Shown: one piece after another, positions 7,270 through 16,285 of the stretch | How the letters are laid out: every line of letters begins with the position of its first letter | Position numbering within the stretch: the first letter of the stretch is position 1 | NCBI GenBank assembly: GCA_029262455.1 | Contig: JAJCZJ010000020.1 | Span: 186,001 to 250,000 of the forward strand | Length of the DNA: 64,000 bases | Direction: 5' to 3' | Source: Deltaproteobacteria bacterium | GTDB taxonomy: Bacteria; Desulfobacterota; Binatia; HRBIN30; CADEER01 | Notes under the pieces: generated by a model | The model's input: only the letters and a program-made list of their open reading frames with translations | Told to the model about the DNA's origin: nothing | Database searches by the model: none | Translations under genes and position numbers: made by a program

Positions 7270-10200
7270 CTATCGACGGAACCTGCGCCAGGCGATTCCG
7301 AGTAGGGCGAACAGTCCGGTCGCCAGACCGGTGATGGAGAGTGTCGGAGCCGGCGTGGTAAAGGGCTCACGGCATTCCCCTTCAGACGAAACGATGTTGC
7401 AGCTCTGGCCGCTGTCGCACATCGCAACGTTGCAGCAGACCCCGTCCGTACAGAATCCGCTGAGACATTCGGTGTCGAGGTCACACGTCTGGCCGAGCGT
7501 CTGCGGAATCGTTTCAAACTCGACCTGAACGACCCCGGGCGGGACCGTCCCGTCCGCAGTGATCAGTGTATCGCCAGGGGCAGCAGCAGGATCCCCGCCG
7601 CGTAGGTCCATCGAGGGTGTCCCCGTGGCGGCGCTGGCGTCGACCGTATCTCCCGGTTGGCCAGGCTCGTCACCCGCGTCGAGCACGATGTCCTCAACCT
7701 CCGTAAACGAGATTGGCTGATCGCCCGCACGTATGATCTGCGTATCGGCGACGGTATAGTTCTCCGCCGTAGCCGAGCCGTTGATCGTCAACAGATCACT
7801 TGCCGTGGGATCGCCTCCGGTGAAACTCATCGCAACTGGAACCGCGCCGGTGGGCAGGTTGACGGTAAAGATATCGTCGCCGTCATCCCCTAGGACGTCG
7901 ATCGTATTCAACTCGGTGACTCCCGTGAGGTCGTTCACAACAACGGTGTCCGCACCGTCGTCTCCTTCGAACATCCAAACTTCAATGTTTCTCGCGGTCA
8001 CAGTTGCCGCCTCCGTCGCTGCCACAGTGATCGTGAGGTCGGGAGCCTGCGAGTTGTCGAGCGTGTAGGAGCTGTCTCCAGGAGTGTCGCGCATCAGCAA
8101 CTTGTCAGATGCGCCGCCACCACCCCGCACTTCGTCGCTATCGTCGCCATCGTTCCAGAGAACCAGATCGCTGCCGGCACCGGCGGCGACCGTGTCGTCA
8201 CCGTCGCCACCGACCAGGGTGTCGTTACCGCCGTTACCGAGGAGCGAGTCGGTGCCGTCACCGCCGAGGATCGAGTCGGTATTACCGCCGCCGGCGATCG
8301 TGTCATTTCCCCCCTCGCCCATCAGGGTATCGGTGCCGCCGCCGCCGAGCAGAGAATCATCCTCGTCACCACCGAGGATGTTGTCGCTTGCCTCGGTGCC
8401 ACAAAGCGTGTCGTTCCCGGCGAGACCGACGAGAGTGTCACCGCCGCCACCACCTTCCAACGAGTCGTTGCCGGGCCCCCCGACCAGAGAATCGGATTGA
8501 TCACCACCACTCAGCGAATCATTGCCGCTCTCGCCGAGCAGCGTGTCATTTCCATCGCCGCCAACCAAGAGATCGTCCTCGTTGCCGCCTCGCAACTCGT
8601 CGTCACCGCCGCCGCCATCGAGCGAATCGGTCCCAGTTCCGCCAATCAGCAGATCCGCCTTCTCGAGTCCGAGCAGCGTATCGTTACCACCATCGGCGTC
8701 GAGGGTGTCGTTCCCGTCACCGCCGATGAGCAGGTCGTCGTTGGCATCACCCATCACAGAGTCGTCGCCATCACCGCCATCGAGCGTGTCGTTGCCGGCG
8801 AAACCGAGCAAAGTGTCAGCCCCGCCGCTGCCGAAAACGCTGTCATCGGCGGGGCCGGCATCGATGAAGTCCGCACCCGGACCACCGATGATGGTGTCAT
8901 TATTGTTTCCGCCGACCAGCGTGTCTCGACCTCCAGCGCCGACCATTGAGTCGTCGCCGTTGCCGCCAAGCAGTGAGTCGTCGTTCTCAGTCCCGCACAA
9001 CGTATCGTTGTTGTTGTTACCGAACAGCGTGTCGCCACCACCACCGCCTTCGAGCGAGTCATTGCCGTTGCCACCGTCGATCGAGTCGGCGCTATCCCCG
9101 CCAAATAGCGTATCATTGTGGTCGCCGCCGAGCAGCGTGTCGTTGCCGCCTCCCCCGATGAGAGAATCGTCATCGAGGCCACCGTTGATGAAGTCGTCGT
9201 TGCTACTACCTGAGATCGTGTCGTCGCCCTCGTCGCCGAGCAGGGTATCATTGCCTCCGCCGCCGATGATCGAGTCGTTGCCAAGGCCGCCATCGGCATC
9301 GTCGTCGGCAGCAGTGCCGCAAAGGGTATCGTTGCCGCCAAGTCCGGCGAGGGTATCGCCTCCGCCGCCGCCCTCTAGCGAGTCGTTGCCACCACCGCCA
9401 TCGAGCGAATCGCTGGCATCGCCGCCGTAGAGAGAATCGTTGCCAAAATCACCAAGCAAGGTGTCGCGATTGTCACCGCCGGCAAGGCTATCGTCGTTGG
9501 CCTGTCCATCGAGAACATCGGCACCTCCGCCACCCAGCAGCGTGTCGTTGCCGCTGCCGCCGACCAGGCTGTCATCGTTGTCCCCGCCGTCGAGCACGTC
9601 ATCGCCACCGCCACCAGCCAACGTGTCGTCGCCTCCACCACCGATCAGGCTGTCCGGCTGATTGCCACCATCGATCGAATCGTTGCCACCATCGCCGAAG
9701 AGCGTGTCGTTGCCGTTGCCTCCAAGCATGGAATCGCCAGAAGAGCCCCCAACCAACGAGTCGTTGTTGTTGCCACCGACTAGGGTGTCATTGCCGCCGG
9801 ATCCGAGCACCAAGTCATTGCCATTGTCGCCGACCAGGCTGTCATCGTTGCCGGTCCCACACAGTGTATCGTCACCCGACCCACCGATCAGTGTATCGCC
9901 ACCGCCGTCGCCCATGAGCGAATCATTGGCCGCACCACCCACTAGACTGTCGGCGCCAGCGCCACCGTTGATGGTGACGCCACTCGCGGCCACCGTCATT
10001 AGGGAGGCGTCGACGACATCGCCGCGATTCTCAGCGTTGACCGTGAGAGCCAGAGGGCCGGTACACGTGACGGTATTGGTTCCTCCGCCTACGCACGCAC
10101 CAGCTCCGGGGCCCGCAAGCGCGATCGTCTCCGCGGCGTCGGTTAGGAAGAATCCACTTCCGTTCGGCGTGATCGCAATGACGTTGGTGACGTTGTTCGC

Positions 10201-10527
10201 CGCGACGTAGTTGGCGTTGCCGGCACCGTCGAGGGTCAAGGTCGCGGCAAAGGCCGCGCCGCCGGGCGTCGCGAGGCAAATTGCGATGGCCAAAGCCGCC
10301 AACTCTCGCAGGGCGCGCTTGGGGAGCCGATGGGGCAGACGACGACGCAGGGAACGCTCGACGCGTGTCCGCAGCCGCTTCAGCAGATCTCGGCTGCCGG
10401 CTGCCTGCGGGGAACGAAAGTGCGGATCACGATCCAGGACGTCGCGCGTAGCGTCGATCGCCAGCCGCAACTCATCGCTATCCCGGTCAAATCCCCTGCT
10501 GCCCAACACACCATCACAATCAGCCAT
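7270..10527 (-). CDS. RTX (haemolysin-type Ca2+-binding) repeat protein with extended signal region and C-terminal membrane anchor
   Basis: This is a 1085-aa exported protein. The ATG at 10527 is preceded by GGAGGT at good spacing. The first ~70 residues form a charged extension ending in a basic stretch (SLRRRLPHRLPKR); a Sec h-region follows at ~75-87 with cleavage near AAFA-A (~94). Residues ~190-790 are tandem GGxGxDxL nonapeptides that fold as a Ca2+-loaded beta-roll. Residues ~800-1015 are a non-repeat domain. Residues ~1017-1052 are a Cys-rich stalk (ten Cys, including VCCNVAMC), and the last 25 residues are a hydrophobic helix followed by RRFRR after PAPT. This end looks like a PEP-CTERM/MYXO-CTERM type sorting signal, and type I secretion is less likely given the N-terminal signal. 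Probable surface adhesin or matrix protein; function unknown. Confidence 0.88.
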   Translation of the reverse strand: MADCDGVLGSRGFDRDSDELRLAIDATRDVLDRDPHFRSPQAAGSRDLLKRLRTRVERSLRRRLPHRLPKRALRELAALAIAICLATPGGAAFAATLTLDGAGNANYVAANNVTNVIAITPNGSGFFLTDAAETIALAGPGAGACVGGGTNTVTCTGPLALTVNAENRGDVVDASLMTVAASGVTINGGAGADSLVGGAANDSLMGDGGGDTLIGGSGDDTLCGTGNDDSLVGDNGNDLVLGSGGNDTLVGGNNNDSLVGGSSGDSMLGGNGNDTLFGDGGNDSIDGGNQPDSLIGGGGDDTLAGGGGDDVLDGGDNDDSLVGGSGNDTLLGGGGADVLDGQANDDSLAGGDNRDTLLGDFGNDSLYGGDASDSLDGGGGNDSLEGGGGGDTLAGLGGNDTLCGTAADDDADGGLGNDSIIGGGGNDTLLGDEGDDTISGSSNDDFINGGLDDDSLIGGGGNDTLLGGDHNDTLFGGDSADSIDGGNGNDSLEGGGGGDTLFGNNNNDTLCGTENDDSLLGGNGDDSMVGAGGRDTLVGGNNNDTIIGGPGADFIDAGPADDSVFGSGGADTLLGFAGNDTLDGGDGDDSVMGDANDDLLIGGDGNDTLDADGGNDTLLGLEKADLLIGGTGTDSLDGGGGDDELRGGNEDDLLVGGDGNDTLLGESGNDSLSGGDQSDSLVGGPGNDSLEGGGGGDTLVGLAGNDTLCGTEASDNILGGDEDDSLLGGGGTDTLMGEGGNDTIAGGGNTDSILGGDGTDSLLGNGGNDTLVGGDGDDTVAAGAGSDLVLWNDGDDSDEVRGGGGASDKLLMRDTPGDSSYTLDNSQAPDLTITVAATEAATVTARNIEVWMFEGDDGADTVVVNDLTGVTELNTIDVLGDDGDDIFTVNLPTGAVPVAMSFTGGDPTASDLLTINGSATAENYTVADTQIIRAGDQPISFTEVEDIVLDAGDEPGQPGDTVDASAATGTPSMDLRGGDPAAAPGDTLITADGTVPPGVVQVEFETIPQTLGQTCDLDTECLSGFCTDGVCCNVAMCDSGQSCNIVSSEGECREPFTTPAPTLSITGLATGLFALLGIAWRRFRR
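8165..9960 (-). repeat. Tandem RTX nonapeptide-coding repeats
   Basis: About 1.8 kb of degenerate 27-bp units encodes GGxGxDxLxG repeats, with recurrent longer blocks of the type GGNDSLEGGGGGDTL followed by LCGT(E/A). Repeats of larger period (several nonapeptides ending in DTLCGT) recur around 8400, 9000, 9320 and 9860, which points to growth by duplication of multi-repeat blocks. Confidence 0.85.
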
Positions 10528-10572
10528 CGTAGCACCTCCGCACCAGTCCGTCGCGAATTCACAAACCCGTGG

Positions 10573-10600
10573 AATATAGCGGTTTTTGTGTCAACGTCAA
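10573..10600 (-). promoter_or_regulatory. Sigma-70-type promoter for the RTX gene
   Basis: Read on the minus strand, TTGACG (10600-10595), a 16-nt spacer and TATATT (10578-10573) lie about 45 nt upstream of the start codon. This is the clearest -35/-10 pair I found in the window, and the surrounding DNA is visibly more AT-rich than its neighbours. Confidence 0.5.
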
Positions 10601-10636
10601 AACCCGATTTCTGGGATACAGGGGGTTCGGGAAAGT

Positions 10637-11776
10637 TCAGGAAGCCAGCACCTGCTCGTACGCTGTCCGGGTGGCAGCAGCGGCGTGCTGCCATGTATAG
10701 TGCCGGCGCAGCCGCTCGCGCAGAGCTTGCCTACGCCGCTGCGCAGCTTCCGTACCAAAGGCCGAAAGTGCGTGCTCAACCTGGGTCCGGATCGAGTCGC
10801 TGTCGGCCGGGTCACAGTAGAGCGCCAAATCCTGGTAAAACTCGAGCTCATACCCGGCGATACTGACCACCACCTCGCAGTCGGCCAGCGCAGCCTCCAT
10901 CGTGACCAAGCCACAGGTTTCGATCCAGCTGGGCAAGGCGTGTACGCGAGCAGCAGCGTAGGCCGATCGCAGCTCATCGTGTGAGATGTGGTCGAGTATG
11001 ACCAGTTGCCTGGGTCCGTAGCGCCGGCACCACTCGAGGTAGCGCTCCTGCAGATGACCACCGACCAAGACGAGAGGGACGTCGAGGTCGCGCATGGCCA
11101 GCGCCAGCATGAGCTGGTTCTTCGAGAGCTCGATACGGCCAACCTCGATGACGAAATTCTCGATGCCGTATCGGTCAATGAATGGTTGCGGGTCGGCCTC
11201 GGCAAAGACCTCGGCTTCGGCGGCGTACGGGATCACGCTAAACGGCTTGCCGGAAACCGCGAGCGTCTTGGCGAGACGGTCCATCTCCATGTAGCTGTTC
11301 GGCAGCAGTCGATCGACCTGCGCGACGATGCGGCGCTGCGCCTCGTCGTAGTTGGACCGAGGCCGGTTGCGCCGAGACGCTGTCCAGGTCGCCCCATCGG
11401 CGCGCTTGATCTCGAGCTCGCGGCGGCGGAACTGCGCCAGCAGTGACTCGAGCTCGGTCGGTGTGCGTTCTTGCGAGAAAATCATCTCCATAACCCGCGT
11501 ACCCCACAAAGCCGTGGAGGGGTCGAGGTAGATCGGGGAGAGCACGACCGGAATTCCGGAGCTGCGCAACGAAGCTACCTGCCGGGCGGTCACGTCGATG
11601 GTGCGCAAATTGAAGACATGGGCGATATCGAAGCCCCGCGTGTCGGGCTCGATGTCGAAACACTCGCTCACATCGAGCCCGTCTTCCCGCAAGACCCTTG
11701 CGGTTTCGCGCATCTGCGTGAGATCGCCGCCGCGAAATCGCTGCGACGCCGGAGTGTTGACCATCAGAACCTTCAC
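10637..11776 (-). CDS. Glycosyltransferase family 4 (GT-B fold)
   Basis: This is a 379-aa cytoplasmic GT-B enzyme that transfers sugars from nucleotide-sugar donors. The N-terminal acceptor domain begins MKVLMVNTPASQRFRGGD, with the glycine-rich start typical of GT4. The C-terminal donor half has FVIEVGRIELSKNQLMLALA (domain start), LVLVGG, and SWIETCGLVTMEAAL, the E-x7-E region that holds the nucleotide sugar. The start overlaps the stop of the upstream GT4 by 4 nt (ATGA), so the two are made together. A role in surface polysaccharide or glycan synthesis is inferred from this pairing. Donor and acceptor cannot be told from sequence. Confidence 0.88.
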   Translation of the reverse strand: MKVLMVNTPASQRFRGGDLTQMRETARVLREDGLDVSECFDIEPDTRGFDIAHVFNLRTIDVTARQVASLRSSGIPVVLSPIYLDPSTALWGTRVMEMIFSQERTPTELESLLAQFRRRELEIKRADGATWTASRRNRPRSNYDEAQRRIVAQVDRLLPNSYMEMDRLAKTLAVSGKPFSVIPYAAEAEVFAEADPQPFIDRYGIENFVIEVGRIELSKNQLMLALAMRDLDVPLVLVGGHLQERYLEWCRRYGPRQLVILDHISHDELRSAYAAARVHALPSWIETCGLVTMEAALADCEVVVSIAGYELEFYQDLALYCDPADSDSIRTQVEHALSAFGTEAAQRRRQALRERLRRHYTWQHAAAATRTAYEQVLAS

Positions 11777-12996
11777 GACTTGCCGCCCAAACCCGCCGCG
11801 ACTTCCTCGTAGAAGTCGGCGATCTGAGGGAACATGATGTCGCTGCTGTAGCTCTCGGCGATCGTCGCGGCGGCCTTCGCCCCCAGACGGCGCCGCAGTT
11901 GAGGGTCGCTCAATAGATCAAGAGCGGATCCCGCAAGGCCATCGACATCAAAGAAGTCGACGAGCAAGCCGTTGCTGCCATGGGCAATCACGTCGCGCAC
12001 CGGAGCGGTATCGGACGCCAAGATCGCGCAACCGCAGGCCATCGCATCCATCAAGGACCAACTGAGTACGAACGGTACGGTCAGGTAAACGTGAAGATCG
12101 CTGAGGCTCAGCAATTTGGCGAGGGTTTTCGGGCGCAACCGACCGAGAAATAGAATGCGGTCGAGGTCGTAGTCGTCTTGCGCCAGCACGTGGGCCTTGA
12201 AGCTTTTGCCGTCGATGTGCTTCTCGTCACCACCGTAGGCTATGCGATCCTCGCCGACGACGGCGAACAGAACATCCGGATCCCGGTCACAGATCTTCTT
12301 CGCGGCACGCATGAAGATGTCGAATCCGCGCATGCTCTCGAAGCCGCGCGAAACGTAGGTAATCAGTTTCGTACCAGGACCGAATCGGTGTTCCCCAACG
12401 CGCCGCTCGAGACCATCGTGCCGGAACCAAACGTCAGTCGGAATTCCATCATGCAAGACGCGGACTTTATCGCGGAACTCCGACGGCAGCACGCTCCTCT
12501 GAAACGGCGTCGGTGCGTAGCCGGCATCACAGTGCTCGAGATCGAGCAAGATCATCGCGTTGCGTGCGCGGCTGCGCAGGCGGTCGCGTTCGGCAACCGG
12601 AAAGTCGGCGCGGAAGTCGAGATCGCTGTTGTCCGGGCGGTAGTAGTATTCGAAGTAGTTGATCAGGCCCGCGTTCTTGAAACGGTCGCGCAGAAACAGC
12701 GTTGTCCCAAAGCCGGAGTGTCCGACGATGAGGTCGGGCGGGTCGCCATCAAGAGCGACCGCCGCCTGCCGGACAGCCTCGGCGTTCCAGATGCCGTTCT
12801 CGAACGTCCGCGAATAGTAGTGAGTTGCCTCGGTTGCGCCGCCCTTGGCCTTGTAATGCAACTTGCGGATGCCGGCCGTAACGGCCTCCGGAGTCTCGGA
12901 GAGAAAGGAGCAACGATGGCCGCGCTCCGAGATCAGTCGCGCCGCGATGTGGCCGAACTGAGCGGGGAAGTTCTTGTGAACGAAAAGAACGTGCAC
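11773..12996 (-). CDS. Glycosyltransferase family 4 with N-terminal Glyco_trans_4_3-like domain
   Basis: This is a 407-aa GT-B enzyme. The N-terminus MHVLFVHKNFPAQFGHIAARL is characteristic of a GT4 subgroup that lacks the common GxGG start but keeps the PAQFGH motif. The donor half contains ITYVSRGFESMRGFDIFMRA, FVVGEDR-like and LFLGRL segments, VLSWSLMDAMACGCAILASD (the sugar-nucleotide site with its acidic residue) and a C-terminal closing helix. It is the first gene of a two-gene unit with the GT4 at 10637-11776 (4-nt overlap), which points to two successive glycosyl additions on the same glycan. Confidence 0.88.
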   Translation of the reverse strand: MHVLFVHKNFPAQFGHIAARLISERGHRCSFLSETPEAVTAGIRKLHYKAKGGATEATHYYSRTFENGIWNAEAVRQAAVALDGDPPDLIVGHSGFGTTLFLRDRFKNAGLINYFEYYYRPDNSDLDFRADFPVAERDRLRSRARNAMILLDLEHCDAGYAPTPFQRSVLPSEFRDKVRVLHDGIPTDVWFRHDGLERRVGEHRFGPGTKLITYVSRGFESMRGFDIFMRAAKKICDRDPDVLFAVVGEDRIAYGGDEKHIDGKSFKAHVLAQDDYDLDRILFLGRLRPKTLAKLLSLSDLHVYLTVPFVLSWSLMDAMACGCAILASDTAPVRDVIAHGSNGLLVDFFDVDGLAGSALDLLSDPQLRRRLGAKAAATIAESYSSDIMFPQIADFYEEVAAGLGGKS

Positions 12997-13104
12997 GATC
13001 GCTCCACTAAGACCGAGAGGGTCCCGCTAAAAAGGACGCTACAACAAGAAGATGTCGCACATACCCCGCCCCCCTACCCTGTCCCGCAAAACCGGAAGTC
13101 GCTC

Positions 13105-13386
13105 TCAAAGGAACTCACACAGGTACGCCACCGGAACCTCGGCGCGGACGTCGAATCCGCTGGCTGCCTCGACTTCGAACGCTGTTCCCGCCGGGTAGAA
13201 GCGCCACTCGCTACTTCTGGCGAAGCGAACGCCCACTTCTCCGCTCACCACCGTCATACGCTCCGCGCCTTCGGTATCGAAATGGAACTCCCCGGCATCG
13301 ATTACGCCGATCGTATGACGGCGCCCCCTGCGCTCGAACCCGAGGCTCTGAACGCCACCCTCAAAGTACGTGTTGTGATTCAGCAT
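13105..13386 (-). CDS. ppnP: Pyrimidine/purine nucleoside phosphorylase PpnP (YaiE/DUF1255)
   Basis: This is a 93-aa cupin that splits nucleosides with phosphate into base and ribose-1-phosphate. It matches the whole family: N-terminal NTYFEGGVQSLGFE, then GVIDAGEFHFDTEGAERMTVVSGE, the W-R-F-Y-PAGTAFEVEA turn and the C-terminal AYLCEFL. Its length equals E. coli PpnP (94). It is not in an operon with a nucleoside gene here, but a nucleoside hydrolase lies at 40.2 kb. Confidence 0.93.
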   Translation of the reverse strand: MLNHNTYFEGGVQSLGFERRGRRHTIGVIDAGEFHFDTEGAERMTVVSGEVGVRFARSSEWRFYPAGTAFEVEAASGFDVRAEVPVAYLCEFL

Positions 13387-13582
13387 GAAGGGCGTTGTAG
13401 TCGAGGAACTCGGCGGAACGCAATCGCACGGAGATCCTCACGGTCGAGATGCCAAGTCCGTACAGGTCCGCATTCCGGCCGAACACCAATCGAAGGTCCC
13501 GGTCGGTGCATGCCCAACACCCATGCGGCCCCCCTCCCGACTGCGGTTGCGACCCGCGGCGAGCTTCGATAGGCCCTAGGAT

Positions 13583-14095
13583 ATGACTAATCCGATTGCA
13601 AAGTTCGATACGACCTTGGGCCAATTCGAAGCCGAAATCTTTGTCGACAAGATGCCGATCACGGGTGGAAACTTCGTCAAGCTGGCAAAGGAAGGCTTCT
13701 ACGACGGTCTTCACTTTCACCGCGTGATCCCCGACTTCATGAATCAGTTCGGTTGCCCGCACAGCAAGGACCCAAAAAGCAGTCGCGCCGGCACGGGTCA
13801 ATCGCCCTACGGTTCGATCGCCGACGAGCACCCTGACGATGTCAGGCTCTCCAATGAGCCCGGGACCCTTTCGATGGCGAATGCCGGCCCGAACTCCGGT
13901 AGCAGCCAGTTTTTCATCAATACGAGTCACAACGCCTACCTGGACTATTTTGCCAGTGGCAACTCGAAACACCCAGTATTCGGGTGCGTTACGAGCGGGA
14001 TGGATATTGTCACCGCGATCAACCGAACGCCCACCGACAGAAGCGATCGCCCAACCACGCCGGTCAAGGTGAACAGCATCACCGTATCCGAGTGA
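13583..14095 (+). CDS. Peptidyl-prolyl cis-trans isomerase, cyclophilin type (PpiB-like)
   Basis: This is a 170-aa single-domain cyclophilin that speeds Xaa-Pro isomerisation during folding. There is no signal peptide, so it is probably cytoplasmic. [13 protein letters not shown] holds the catalytic Arg, and [12 protein letters not shown] and [14 protein letters not shown] are the other family blocks. The usual FMIQGGD is changed to [13 protein letters not shown], with a small insertion, a variant common in non-enterobacterial PpiB proteins. It is divergent from ppnP and convergent with the MBL hydrolase (30-bp gap). Confidence 0.93.
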   Translation: MTNPIAKFDTTLGQFEAEIFVDKMPITGGNFVKLAKEGFYDGLHFHRVIPDFMNQFGCPHSKDPKSSRAGTGQSPYGSIADEHPDDVRLSNEPGTLSMANAGPNSGSSQFFINTSHNAYLDYFASGNSKHPVFGCVTSGMDIVTAINRTPTDRSDRPTTPVKVNSITVSE

Positions 14096-14125
14096 ACTAG
14101 CTCACGCCAAGATCGCTGCTGCGCA

Positions 14126-15016
14126 TCAACCACCGAGCGCGGCGGCGTGGTTATCGAGATCGTGGGACACGACCACAGAGAATGCACCCAGCTGGTCAAG
14201 CTCCCGAAGCCACTCTCGGAGACGCGCAGTCCTCTCCGTATCCTCCGGCACGAGCAGATAGCTGTAGATCCACGGCTTCGGCAGATCCTGATCGATGCTC
14301 GCCTTGTTGTTGGTGATGTCGCCGGAGAAAAGCAACACTCGATTCGCTAACGCGACCGCCCAAAGCGTTGACCCAGGAGTATGCCCGCCGAGCTGGAACG
14401 CCGCGACACCAGGGAAACGATCGTGCGAGACAAGACCGTCACCCGGTAACTCGATCATCTCCAAACAGGACGTCGATACGAGCTCAGCCCCTTCCGAGGT
14501 GTGAAGGTTCTGCAATTGTTTCTGACTCGTCGTTTGTAAGCCGACGGCGCCGGGGCCGCGGGCGGCGCAGAAGTCGCTGATACCCTGGCTATGGTCGATG
14601 TGCAGATGAGTGAAGCCGACACCCTGAACCCTAGCCACATCGTCGCCGAGCAGCTCGGCGAGCGTACCGTGAATGACCGCGGGCCCGAGCGCGCCGGAGA
14701 TCGTCTGCATCAACTCGCCGAACTCGGTCGCGCCGGCAGAGTCCATGCCAACATCGACCACAAACAGGTCCCCATTCGCCCATTCGATCACAACGGAATT
14801 GTGCGAAATCTGCCCCCTCGCGAGAGGCTGCTGCGATGTCGTAACAAAGCGCACCCCAACCGGCCCTCTGTCCGTGCGCAGGCTCAGCAGCTCCGACCGG
14901 CTCGGCAGCTCCGGCCCGACGCTGCGTACCTGCCAATGTGCCGGGATCAGCACTGCCAACCCGGCTGCCGCTGCGATGAGCAACAGAACGCCAACGATTC
15001 CTACAATCTTTCTCAT
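14126..15016 (-). CDS. Membrane-anchored metallo-beta-lactamase-fold hydrolase
   Basis: The ATG at 15016 gives an N-terminal signal anchor (MRKIVGIVGVLLLIAAAAGLA) and 296 residues; a GTG at 15034 is the alternative. Zinc ligands of the MBL fold are visible: THLHIDHSQG (HxHxDH), GGHTPGSTLWA, FSGDITNN and the final VVSHDLDNH. The catalytic domain should face the periplasm. The subgroup resembles quorum-quenching lactonases and related hydrolases, but the substrate cannot be named. Confidence 0.87.
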   Translation of the reverse strand: MRKIVGIVGVLLLIAAAAGLAVLIPAHWQVRSVGPELPSRSELLSLRTDRGPVGVRFVTTSQQPLARGQISHNSVVIEWANGDLFVVDVGMDSAGATEFGELMQTISGALGPAVIHGTLAELLGDDVARVQGVGFTHLHIDHSQGISDFCAARGPGAVGLQTTSQKQLQNLHTSEGAELVSTSCLEMIELPGDGLVSHDRFPGVAAFQLGGHTPGSTLWAVALANRVLLFSGDITNNKASIDQDLPKPWIYSYLLVPEDTERTARLREWLRELDQLGAFSVVVSHDLDNHAAALGG

Positions 15017-15130
15017 GCAGAAGATCACGCCCACCGAAGTGGGGCTTCGTCAAGAAAACGCCACCCAATTGCCTGGCCTCCGACGCGTCGCTAGCACCGA
15101 AAAATCGATTCTGGCAAAGTCCATCTCCGC

Positions 15131-16138
15131 ATGATCCACCCACGACTCAAAGAAGCGATCCTGGCGGCACTGATCGGAACACCACTGCTGATCGTCGCGA
15201 TCGAGGGCTCGTTGCGGTTGACCGGATTCACGCCCCGCCCGCGAGTTCGGGTCGATACCACCACTTGCTACACCGAGTTCGAACCGGGCGCTCACTACTA
15301 CGATCGGAACGGAGGTCTCGAACACGACCTGTGGCTGGATTCGAACGGATTCCGGGTACCGGGGGCCGTCGCCAGGGGTGAGGAAGCGGTGCCAAATGCA
15401 CGCTGTCGGATCCTGGCCCTCGGCGACTCCTTCACCGAGGGCTTGTACGTCGATGCCAGAGAGACCTGGCCCAATCAGCTCGGACGTATATTGAGCAAAC
15501 GCTATGACGTCCGGGTCGACAACGGTGGCTTCCGCGCCCACTCGATCGTCGCACAGCGTTTCGCTGCTCTCAGCCGCTGGCCCGAACTGCGCCACGATCT
15601 CGTCGTGCTCGAGCACACTGCGAACGACATCGAGGAACTCTTCCAAAATCGACGCGACGGCTGCGTCGGACCGCGTTTCCCATTCCTCGCCGACTTGCGG
15701 ATCTACGGCCTGGCACAAGAAGCCGCAATCCGGGTGCAGGCCCACCGACGCAAGTCCTCCGCGAGTTTAACGAAGGCGGAATGCTACACTTCCGCCGCAG
15801 GCTACCGCGAGCTGTTGCTCGAGACAGTCAGCGAAGTACGCAAGAGCGGACGCGCTTTCCTATTCGTTCGCATGGCGCCGTTCTTTTGTTCGGCCCTCCC
15901 CGAGAAGGGCCCGTTCTGGGAAGAATACCTCGCCGAGATCAAACAAAGCCTAGGCGCCCTCGGCGTCGAAACTCTCGACGTCTACGACGAGTTGATGAAG
16001 CCCCATCGGGACCTACGTCCCACAGACTCGCATCCAAACCCTGCCGCCTATTTCGCCATGGCCCAGAGAATCGCAGCGAAGATCGAAGCTGCGGAACTCC
16101 TCGAGCACTGCCGACTCCAGCCGAGAAGTAGCTATTGA
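15131..16138 (+). CDS. SGNH/GDSL hydrolase family protein, membrane-anchored
   Basis: This is a 335-aa protein with an N-terminal hydrophobic anchor (ILAALIGTPLLIVAIEG). SGNH blocks are in order: block I LALGDSFTEG, block II around NGGFRAHSI, block III VVLEHTANDIEE and block V DSHPNPAAY, giving the Ser-Asp-His triad. Family members are esterases, lipases or O-acetyl-group enzymes acting on envelope glycans. It is a distant paralogue of the SGNH protein at 41306-42472, which has the same layout. It is divergent from the MBL hydrolase (114-bp gap). Confidence 0.85.
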   Translation: MIHPRLKEAILAALIGTPLLIVAIEGSLRLTGFTPRPRVRVDTTTCYTEFEPGAHYYDRNGGLEHDLWLDSNGFRVPGAVARGEEAVPNARCRILALGDSFTEGLYVDARETWPNQLGRILSKRYDVRVDNGGFRAHSIVAQRFAALSRWPELRHDLVVLEHTANDIEELFQNRRDGCVGPRFPFLADLRIYGLAQEAAIRVQAHRRKSSASLTKAECYTSAAGYRELLLETVSEVRKSGRAFLFVRMAPFFCSALPEKGPFWEEYLAEIKQSLGALGVETLDVYDELMKPHRDLRPTDSHPNPAAYFAMAQRIAAKIEAAELLEHCRLQPRSSY

Positions 16139-16285
16139 TCGCCGGGCACCGCAGCGGAATCATCGTCGAGGATACGGTCCACTTTCTCGGCAAAGACCAA
16201 CGCGCCAGGCCGTATCTCGGCTAGCAGTCCGTGGCAGATAATTCCCCGGGCCTAGCAGTCAACGCCGAGGCAGGACGAGTAGCGA

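Noticed and set aside
8165-9960. Dense short tandem repeats that could suggest a CRISPR array.
   Set aside because: The period is 27 bp and coding; units translate to GGxGxDxL nonapeptides without unique spacers, so it is an RTX gene.
12178-13572. A 464-residue plus-strand frame over the GT4 and ppnP genes.
   Set aside because: It is the mirror of the GT4 donor domain and PpnP, both well supported by motifs on the minus strand; no family features are visible in the plus-strand product.
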